27,286 bases of DNA from a virus, in IMG/VR virus record IMGVR_UViG_3300046820_002594, positions 1 to 27,286 of that record; one strand, given 5' to 3'. Within the stretch, counting starts at the first letter, position 1. Every line of letters begins with the position of its first letter. A program made the position numbers and the translations under genes. Positions 22,061 to 27,058 of the stretch are shown here, one piece after another. The notes beneath the pieces are model-generated. The model did no database searches. It was not told the DNA's origin and was given only the letters and a program-made list of their open reading frames with translations.

Positions 22061-22250
22061 TGTAGACTATGAGATTCGAACTCATGACCCTTGCGGGACT
22101 CGCACCTCAAGCGAGCGGATTTTTTGGAGAAAATAAAATTCCACTTATTTTAAGTACAATTTTAGAAAATAAATCGAGCTAAGTACAAAAATAAATTTAA
22201 GTACAAAGTGGAAAAATATTTTATTTTCTTGACCACTTTCCTAAGCCTAC
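22061..22250 (-). tRNA. tRNA-Leu(GAG) with 109-nt D-arm insertion
   Basis: The 3' part is a clear class II tRNA: anticodon stem CTCGC/GCGAG, loop TTGAGGT (anticodon GAG), long variable arm with CCC/GGG, T stem ATGAG/CTCAT, acceptor AGTCTAC, discriminator A. The 5' part is 109 nt farther: GTAGGCT pairs with AGTCTAC (one wobble), then TA, D-stem GGA and D loop AAGTGGTCAA; the matching D-stem strand TCC follows the insertion (22120-22228). The insertion folds as GAAAATAAAAT/ATTTTATTTTC (11 bp), a 5-nt bulge, TCCACTT/AAGTGGA (7 bp) and a large loop, followed by TCCAAAAAA. Mature length without it would be 81 nt. The first four bases of the tRNA overlap the stop codon of GIY-YIG 3. Confidence 0.75.
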
Positions 22251-23386
22251 ATCAGGGTGGATTTCTCCACAACTATATCTTTACACAAGGGCTTTAAGTT
22301 CTTTTCATCTGCATACTTCCAAATATAACCACCTGCTGTAGAATTATTACCCGCTAATACTTGCTGAATATTTGACTTTTTAAGACCTGACTGTCTAGCA
22401 CCTTCAGATATACTAATATATGTAGCTATGTAGTTATTATTACAATCATATTTTGCAATTTGTCTACCTTTAGATTTCGCCATAGCATTTCGATGTTTTT
22501 CAATATTAACTTTACGAGAATCTACTGTTGTATCATAATATGCATTAACGCCATCCTTAATTTTTTGTTTTATTTTATCCCAGTGCTCATTTGTAGTATG
22601 CCTACTATTTTCAGACTTATCTATTTTCTTTTTAGGTACAATCATATTAATTTTATTTGCTAAATTAGTGGTATCTTCTATGACTTTTAAATGTTCACTA
22701 TGTAGTAAATTTAATTTTTCTGCATTACTACTAATAATATAACTGTTAAGATTACAAAATAGCTTATTAGTATCTTCTATGACTTTTAAATGCCTCTCCT
22801 GTAATGTATTTAATATGTCAATATGTGGATTATATAATGCATAAATTTCATCCATATTAATATCAATATATCTATATTTATGCATTCTTCCTCCAACTCT
22901 TCCTTCTGCCACTGCCTTTCTAAATTTTTCTGAATTTCTCATTGCTGCTGATAAATCCACTTTTTCCATTGCTGCTCTGTGTTTTTCTCTAAATGTTTCA
23001 TAATGATTTGGATTTTCCCTATTAAATTTTTTACCAGCTTCACTAATTTTCTTTTTAGATTCTTCTGAAAATTTCATACCCAGTCTGCTACCTCCATATT
23101 GGCCACCAGCTAGAATATTATAACCATTAGGAACTTGACAATTATACTTCTTAATATACTCTGTTTCATATATTTGTCTATCTTCATCAAAACAGATAAT
23201 TAATACTTCAAACTTAAATTTATCTACGCCATACTTTTTCATAGCATCTCTTAATGCAGGAGACCCATCCCCCGTTTTAATGCTACGAATATGACGTCTC
23301 CATCTGCTTTGAGGATTCGCTTGAGCAGTTTCTCCAATATAACACTTGCCTGATACTATATTCGTTATTTTATAAATAAATCCCAT
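22247..23386 (-). CDS. GIY-YIG homing endonuclease 3
   Basis: A 379-residue GIY-YIG nuclease: FIYKITNIVSGKCYIG (3-18), Arg in QSRWRRH, FKFEVLIICF, YETEYIKKYNCQVPNGYNILAGGQYGG, NUMOD3-like MKFSEESKKKISEAGKKF, and C-terminal IENR1-like IAKYDCNNNYIATYISISEGARQSGLKKSNIQ (quoted in parts) with TAGGYIWKYAD. The middle (about 180-260) is an expanded linker containing an in-frame 33-residue duplication (HLKVIEDT twice). It is closest to GIY-YIG 4. Upstream lie AAAATTTGA (33 nt) and an ACTTAAAG box. The C-terminal codons contain the tRNA-Leu(GAG) leader box and hairpin, and the stop codon is inside the tRNA 5' end. Confidence 0.92.
   Translation of the reverse strand: MGFIYKITNIVSGKCYIGETAQANPQSRWRRHIRSIKTGDGSPALRDAMKKYGVDKFKFEVLIICFDEDRQIYETEYIKKYNCQVPNGYNILAGGQYGGSRLGMKFSEESKKKISEAGKKFNRENPNHYETFREKHRAAMEKVDLSAAMRNSEKFRKAVAEGRVGGRMHKYRYIDINMDEIYALYNPHIDILNTLQERHLKVIEDTNKLFCNLNSYIISSNAEKLNLLHSEHLKVIEDTTNLANKINMIVPKKKIDKSENSRHTTNEHWDKIKQKIKDGVNAYYDTTVDSRKVNIEKHRNAMAKSKGRQIAKYDCNNNYIATYISISEGARQSGLKKSNIQQVLAGNNSTAGGYIWKYADEKNLKPLCKDIVVEKSTLM
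22257..22299 (-). promoter_or_regulatory. tRNA-Leu(GAG) leader: ACTTAAAG box plus GAAA hairpin
   Basis: ACTTAAAG (22292-22299) is 41 nt before the tRNA; GTGGA-GAAA-TCCAC (22257-22270) is a 5-bp stem with GAAA tetraloop ending six nt before it. Both lie inside the end of the GIY-YIG 3 coding region. Confidence 0.6.
22671..22792 (-). repeat. In-frame direct repeat in GIY-YIG 3 linker
   Basis: A 23-bp sequence is exactly repeated at 22671-22693 and 22770-22792, 99 bp apart, giving HLKVIEDT twice, 33 residues apart. Confidence 0.8.
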
Positions 23387-23419
23387 TCTAAAAAATTACA
23401 CAAGAATAAAAATTTTAGT

Positions 23420-23447
23420 TCAAATTTTTAAATTCCCTGCTTTAAGT
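23420..23447 (-). promoter_or_regulatory. AAAATTTGA motif and ACTTAAAG box of GIY-YIG 3
   Basis: AAAATTTGA (23420-23428) ends 33 nt before the ATG at 23386 and an ACTTAAAG box (23440-23447) lies just upstream of it, 11 nt after the methyltransferase stop. TAAAAATTT/AAATTTTTA arms around 23407-23430 form a 9-bp hairpin overlapping the motif. Confidence 0.5.
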
Positions 23448-23458
23448 TCTTTCTTTGC

Positions 23459-24439
23459 TCAGTACTTCTCCAAAATGCGTTCCGAAAGTGTGCAATATTC
23501 CTGGCTAATCTCAATCCCAATATAATTCCGTTTATTCTTTTTCGCCATTTTTGCCGTTGTTCCCGAGCCACTGAACGGGTCTAGTACCACGTCGCCTTCA
23601 TTACTCCACGACAGAATATGGTCCTCTGCCAGGCGCTCTGGAAAGATTGCAGGGTGTTCATGACTCTCCTTGTCTGACGAATTAAATCCCTTCCCAACAT
23701 TGTATCTCCAAATATTATTTCTTGGGCTAAATTCTGGAACGGGCTTAATATCCGCCGTCTCTCTTAGTTCACCCTCTTTTGTTCTATCTGTCTTCTTTCC
23801 CCAATTCGTATGCCCCGCCCACTTGTTTGGTTTGTCGCAAATTAGATTTGCTGTCTTAACACTGCCCTTACAGAATACAAACATGTACTCAAAGATTTGT
23901 GTGTAGCGTGTTCCCGTGCGCTTTGCTGGAAATGATGATGTGTTTTTCTCGTAAATCATCGTATCATGTAGCTTGAATCCTTGCCGCATAAACTCTAGGG
24001 CCTGCTTAAAAGATGTTCCCGTCTCTGACCCATTCTCTGTTGCATCCCCCACAACCCAGACAACCACGCCGCCCTCTTTAGTTCTACGATAGAGTTCCTT
24101 CGCAATTTCTGACATATCCTCTTCTGTAAATGTGTAGCCATTGTAGTCGCGAATATTATCGTATGGGGGTGATGTAATAGTTAGGTCAATGCTGTCGGCT
24201 GGAAATGTTTTTAACACTTCTTTACAGTCTCCGCAGATGATTCTGTTTAGTTCTAGCGGCATGGTGCGGGTTGATGATGGTGCAACTTTTGGTTTTGTTC
24301 TCTTGGGTTGTTGAGGTGGGGCCGCTGTATTTGAAAGTAGTTTGATAAGTTCTTCTTTAGTTTTATTACTATGGCCTTTAATTTTTTGTTCTTTGCAAAG
24401 TGCAATTAGCTCGGTCCTGGACTTGTTTGTATAATCCAT
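23459..24439 (-). CDS. SAP-domain DNA methyltransferase (beta class, N4-C or N6-A)
   Basis: A 326-residue site-specific DNA methyltransferase using S-adenosylmethionine. Residues 2-36 form a SAP-like DNA-binding helix pair (SRTELIALCKEQKIKGHSNK, then KEELIKLLS), followed by a Pro/Lys linker. The catalytic domain starts LNRIICGDCKEVLKTFP (64-80), has motif IV TSPPYD (89-94), a target-recognition region in the middle (KNTSSFPAKRTGTRYTQIF, NKWAGHTNWGKK), and ends with SAM-binding DPFSGSGTT (287-295) and YIGIEIS. Order IV then I marks the beta class; SPPY is common in N4-cytosine enzymes but does not exclude adenine. No cognate restriction gene adjoins it. AAATTTGA lies 30 nt upstream; tRNA-Pro and tRNA-Leu(CAA) are upstream on the same strand. 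Confidence 0.9.
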   Translation of the reverse strand: MDYTNKSRTELIALCKEQKIKGHSNKTKEELIKLLSNTAAPPQQPKRTKPKVAPSSTRTMPLELNRIICGDCKEVLKTFPADSIDLTITSPPYDNIRDYNGYTFTEEDMSEIAKELYRRTKEGGVVVWVVGDATENGSETGTSFKQALEFMRQGFKLHDTMIYEKNTSSFPAKRTGTRYTQIFEYMFVFCKGSVKTANLICDKPNKWAGHTNWGKKTDRTKEGELRETADIKPVPEFSPRNNIWRYNVGKGFNSSDKESHEHPAIFPERLAEDHILSWSNEGDVVLDPFSGSGTTAKMAKKNKRNYIGIEISQEYCTLSERILEKY

Positions 24440-24469
24440 TTGTGGGTTTATTGAGTGCGCGCGGGGGGC

Positions 24470-24477
24470 TCAAATTT
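24470..24477 (-). promoter_or_regulatory. AAATTTGA motif of methyltransferase gene
   Basis: AAATTTGA on the minus strand, 30 nt before the ATG at 24439, matching the early-type set. A GC-rich stretch lies between motif and start. Confidence 0.45.
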
Positions 24478-24527
24478 CTTTGCGATGCTACTTTTTAGGA
24501 ATTATTAATTTCTCAAAAATAGCTGAC

Positions 24528-24599
24528 GGGGAAAGAGGGGAATCGAACCCCTGACTTCAAAGACCCAAACTTTGAATCATACCACTAGACCACTTTCCC
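24528..24599 (-). tRNA. tRNA-Pro(UGG)
   Basis: 72 nt, no intron: acceptor GGGAAAG/CTTTCCC, D stem GTC/GAT with a wobble, anticodon stem CAAAG/CTTTG, loop TTTGGGT (anticodon TGG), T stem AGGGG/CCCCT, discriminator C. Confidence 0.93.
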
Positions 24600-24604
24600 A
24601 CTCT

Positions 24605-24627
24605 GATTCTTACTTTGAATAAGAACC
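24605..24627. repeat. Hairpin between tRNA-Leu(CAA) and tRNA-Pro
   Basis: GATTCTTA and TAAGAACC pair over 8 bp with one wobble on the transcribed strand, closing a 7-nt loop. It lies five nt upstream of tRNA-Pro and could guide processing. Confidence 0.5.
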
Positions 24628-24663
24628 ATTATTTAGACCATGTCAGGCCTTAATAATAGTTCA

Positions 24664-24744
24664 TACGAGATGTCGGACTCGAACCGACGCGGATTTCTCC
24701 ATTTCCTCTTGAGGGAAACGCAATGACCACTCTGCCAATCTCGT
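24664..24744 (-). tRNA. tRNA-Leu(CAA)
   Basis: 81 nt class II tRNA without insertion: acceptor ACGAGAT/ATCTCGT, D stem GCA/TGC, anticodon stem TTTCC/GGAAA, loop CTCAAGA (anticodon CAA), variable arm GGA-GAAA-TCC, T stem GTCGG/CCGAC, discriminator A. Leader, body and trailer are paralogous to tRNA-Leu(UAA) at 25917 (shared trailer AATAATAGTT, AGGCCT). Confidence 0.93.
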
Positions 24745-24789
24745 TTGTGAATTTCTTCACAATTAATATAATCTAATCACTCTTTAAGT
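24745..24789 (-). promoter_or_regulatory. tRNA-Leu(CAA) leader: ACTTAAAG box plus GAAA hairpin
   Basis: ACTTAAAG (24782-24789) is 37 nt before the tRNA; TTGTGAA-GAAA-TTCACAA (24745-24762) is a perfect 7-bp hairpin abutting the tRNA. Compared with the tRNA-Leu(UAA) leader one stem pair changes G-C to A-T on both sides. Confidence 0.65.
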
Positions 24790-24793
24790 ACTT

Positions 24794-25813
24794 TTAGTCT
24801 ACATATTTCCATTTGTATCCGCCAGCTGTATATCTATATCCAGCTAGTACATGCTGAATGTTAGATTTCTTAACTCCTGATAATCTGTCTGCTTCTCTAA
24901 TACTGTTATACTCTTTAATAAATGTCCCCTTTTCTGTATACTGTGCAATTTTTCTACCTACAGCTTTAGTCATAACTTCTCGATGCTTTTCAATATTAAT
25001 TTTGCGCGAATCTTCATTCTCTCTATAGTATTTTAAGAGACTCTCTCTTATTTTATTATTTTTATTATTTGATGCAGAGATGTCAGATGAAATATCAATA
25101 TTTATTATGTCATTTTTTTTGTTATTAGTTTGTACAGTTGTTTCTGTAGTTATAATTTCAGACTTATCTTTCTTTTTGTTATTTTCTTTCTTTTTGTTAT
25201 TAATTTGTTGTTTACTCATAGTACTAATTTCTATAGTTTTTGGTATATTAGTCTGTATAGTTGTTTCTGTAGTTATAATTTCGCTTTTATCTTTTTTTCT
25301 ATTTTTATGTGCCGCCCCGCCAACTCTACCTTCCTCTACTGCTTTTCTAAATTTTTCAGACTTTTTAACTGCAGCAGATGTATCCACATTTTTCATAGAT
25401 TCTTGATGTCTTTCTCTATATGTATCAAAATGATTAGGATTATTATCTCTAAATGTTTTAAGGCCATTTGAAATTTTTTTAATTGATTCTTCTGTATGTT
25501 TCTTTCCTCCAAAACCTCCACCTCCTATCCCACCTGCTAAAATATTATATCCATTTGGAACTTGACAATTATATTTCTTAATATATTCTTTTTCATAAAT
25601 AAATCTGTCTTCATCGAAACAAATAATTACTATTTCAAACTTAAAGCTATCGAGACCATATTTCTTAATTGCATCCTTTAGAGCAGGGCATCCTCCCTTA
25701 TAACATACAGAATTTATATGCTGCTTCCAACGCTTTTGGGGATTAGGTTGATATGTTTCTCCAATATAACACTTACCAGATACTAGATTTGTGATTTTAT
25801 AAATATATCCCAT
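24794..25813 (-). CDS. GIY-YIG homing endonuclease 4
   Basis: From MGYIYKITN the protein is 339 residues. GIY-YIG domain YIYKITNLVSGKCYIG (3-18), Arg in QKRWKQH, FKFEIVIICF, YEKEYIKKYNCQVPNGYNILAGG, NUMOD3-like KKHTEESIKKISNGLKTF, and C-terminal IENR1-like IAQYTEKGTFIKEYNSIREADRL with TAGGYKWKYVD. The linker (about 185-260) is a Lys/Asn/Thr/Ile-rich insertion with an in-frame 41-residue duplication (KKDKSEIITTETT twice). The frame is open upstream to 25849 but the conserved start and an AAAATTTGA motif 32 nt before it favour 25813. It lies between paralogous tRNA-Leu(UAA) and tRNA-Leu(CAA) units. Confidence 0.92.
   Translation of the reverse strand: MGYIYKITNLVSGKCYIGETYQPNPQKRWKQHINSVCYKGGCPALKDAIKKYGLDSFKFEIVIICFDEDRFIYEKEYIKKYNCQVPNGYNILAGGIGGGGFGGKKHTEESIKKISNGLKTFRDNNPNHFDTYRERHQESMKNVDTSAAVKKSEKFRKAVEEGRVGGAAHKNRKKDKSEIITTETTIQTNIPKTIEISTMSKQQINNKKKENNKKKDKSEIITTETTVQTNNKKNDIINIDISSDISASNNKNNKIRESLLKYYRENEDSRKINIEKHREVMTKAVGRKIAQYTEKGTFIKEYNSIREADRLSGVKKSNIQHVLAGYRYTAGGYKWKYVD
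25131..25298 (-). repeat. In-frame direct repeat in GIY-YIG 4 linker
   Basis: About 45 bp starting at 25131 recurs at 25254 with few changes, offset 123 bp (41 codons), giving KKDKSEIITTETT with IQTN or VQTN. Short Lys/Asn-coding repeats lie between. Confidence 0.75.
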
Positions 25814-25845
25814 TTTACTATGAGTTTTACAAATTTTAAAATGTG

Positions 25846-25854
25846 TCAAATTTT
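25846..25854 (-). promoter_or_regulatory. AAAATTTGA motif of GIY-YIG 4
   Basis: AAAATTTGA followed by CAC on the minus strand, 32 nt before the ATG at 25813. TAAAAT/ATTTTA arms around it can form a small hairpin. Confidence 0.55.
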
Positions 25855-25916
25855 ATTTTTGTTTATAATTTTTAGTCTACTATGATTCAGACCGTACCAG
25901 GCCTCAATAATAGTTA

Positions 25917-26028
25917 TACGAGCTGTCGGATTCGAACCGACGATCCTTGCGGAGCCGCTCTTAAGGCGGCCGCCTTTTTTGGAAGTAATATTAAATCATT
26001 ACAGTTTAACCAACTCGGCCAAGCTCGT
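25917..26028 (-). tRNA. tRNA-Leu(UAA) with 31-nt D-arm insertion
   Basis: Class II tRNA: acceptor ACGAGCT/AGCTCGT, D stem GCC/GGC, anticodon stem GCCGC/GCGGC, loop CTTAAGA (anticodon TAA), variable arm TCC-GCAA-GGA, T stem GTCGG/CCGAC, discriminator A. Between D loop GAGTTGGTTAA and the 3' D-stem strand there are 31 extra nt (25975-26005) with a GTAAT/ATTAC hairpin followed by TTCCAAAAAA. Without it the tRNA is 81 nt. The insertion is at the same position as in tRNA-Leu(GAG) and ends alike. Confidence 0.85.
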
Positions 26029-26030
26029 TT

Positions 26031-26075
26031 TTGTGGATTTCTCCACAATATATATACAGAACAGTGTCTTTAAGT
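26031..26075 (-). promoter_or_regulatory. tRNA-Leu(UAA) leader: ACTTAAAG box plus GAAA hairpin
   Basis: ACTTAAAG (26068-26075) is 39 nt before the tRNA; TTGTGGA-GAAA-TCCACAA (26031-26048) is a perfect 7-bp hairpin two nt before it. The box follows the stop codon of the membrane protein gene by four nt. Confidence 0.65.
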
Positions 26076-26079
26076 CCTT

Positions 26080-26856
26080 TTACGTCGCCTGTAGCAACCC
26101 GCACGTACCCTGTAAGCGCTCCACTGCGTTCCGCGCAATCTCCTTCGCAGATATCGGTTCATAGGGATAAATAATTGTGTCAAAAAACATCAATTCATAC
26201 AGTGCCAACAGACACACCATCGCAACGTTCTCTGCAATAATTGGCCCCCACTTTATTGGAATTTTACGATACTTAATATAAGTGCTAGTTAACGCAAAAA
26301 TGCCCATCATTGCCCCCACATAACCCCACGCCTGATTTGAAATGCCCTTATTATAACTAGTTCTTATGAGCTCTTCTGCATTTCCATCAGATATAATTTG
26401 TGTAGAGTTAATGAATGGGTCCAGAAGCGCATCGACAATCTCAATATCAAATGCGGTCATGTTTTCGCAGCTTTTTGTTGCACCATTTACAAATGTGTTA
26501 ACCGTTTTAATAATCCCATTATTTTCAAGCGATGACACGTATAGAAAGTAGAAAAGTGTCTCGAATACAGAAATAAGTGTTATATGAAGAAGTAGCTTTA
26601 TAAATATTTCGCAAATGTATTGTTCCCTTTGGCTCGGGACGGGGGCTTTAAGTTCTCCAGTGGCGGCTTTAGGCTCTTCTGGGATTTCAACCAGGTCTGA
26701 GGTCAAGAGCGGTGTGGCGGCGGCGCGTGCAACATTTTCAGGCGTCCATGCAAAGGACTCGGACAGCGACGGTGGGCGGCGCAATTTGTTTTTCTGGCTT
26801 ATTAGCTCATTAATGCTGCCAGGCATGCTATCAACTGTTTTTAATTCAGATGCCAT
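26080..26856 (-). CDS. Membrane protein, 258 aa
   Basis: Not recognised. Residues 1-75 are soluble, Ser/Pro/Glu-rich and probably disordered; about 82-106 (FIKLLLHITLISVFETLFYFLYV), about 177-195 (YVGAMMGIFALTSTYI) and about 204-228 (GPIIAENVAMVCLLALYELMFF) are likely membrane helices. The loop between the first and second helices (about 107-174) has two Cys-free acidic stretches, possible N-glycosylation sequons (ENMT, FINST) and one Cys, so it may face the lumen or virion exterior. The divergent gene at 27059 lies across a region with direct repeats. A structural membrane protein is a reasonable guess. Confidence 0.65.
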   Translation of the reverse strand: MASELKTVDSMPGSINELISQKNKLRRPPSLSESFAWTPENVARAAATPLLTSDLVEIPEEPKAATGELKAPVPSQREQYICEIFIKLLLHITLISVFETLFYFLYVSSLENNGIIKTVNTFVNGATKSCENMTAFDIEIVDALLDPFINSTQIISDGNAEELIRTSYNKGISNQAWGYVGAMMGIFALTSTYIKYRKIPIKWGPIIAENVAMVCLLALYELMFFDTIIYPYEPISAKEIARNAVERLQGTCGLLQAT

Positions 26857-26911
26857 GCTGGACCCCTATAACAAAGAGGGAATTCTTTATTTAGGCTGGA
26901 CGGGGGAGGAA

Positions 26912-26919
26912 AAAATTGA
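26912..26919 (+). promoter_or_regulatory. AAAATTGA motif, distant from next start
   Basis: Exact AAAATTGA on the plus strand, but 139 nt before the ATG at 27059, much farther than the usual 30-55 nt. The 44-bp duplication lies between motif and gene and may have moved them apart. Confidence 0.35.
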
Positions 26920-26953
26920 AACGGTTTGGCGGGGTTTGTTGGGGGCGCATCAA

Positions 26954-27058
26954 ATATCCAAGACAGCCTGCCCTTGCAATTACGTAGTGTTTGTGCAAGC
27001 AAGTATACGCCCTGCCCTTGCAATTACATAGTGTTTGGGCAAGCAAGTATATCCAAGA
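26954..27058. repeat. 44-bp tandem duplication bounded by 10-bp repeats
   Basis: A 44-bp unit starting CCTGCCCTTGCAATTAC occurs at 26967-27010 and, with three changes and a slightly shorter end, at 27011-27050. The pair is bracketed by ATATCCAAGA at 26954-26963 and 27049-27058. Each unit has CTTGC/GCAAG arms that could form a hairpin. It lies directly before the ATG at 27059. Confidence 0.8.

Noticed and set aside
22061-22119. 5'-truncated tRNA-Leu pseudogene
   Set aside because: The missing acceptor and D-stem strands are found 109 nt away at the right orientation and pair with the 3' part, so an interrupted gene explains the sequence better.
22120-22228. Group I or group II intron in tRNA-Leu(GAG)
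   Set aside because: Too short for either core, no recognisable conserved core elements, and located in the D arm.
26615-27031. Plus-strand open frame of 138 codons
   Set aside because: Mostly antisense to the membrane protein gene and runs through the 44-bp duplication; no coding-like pattern.
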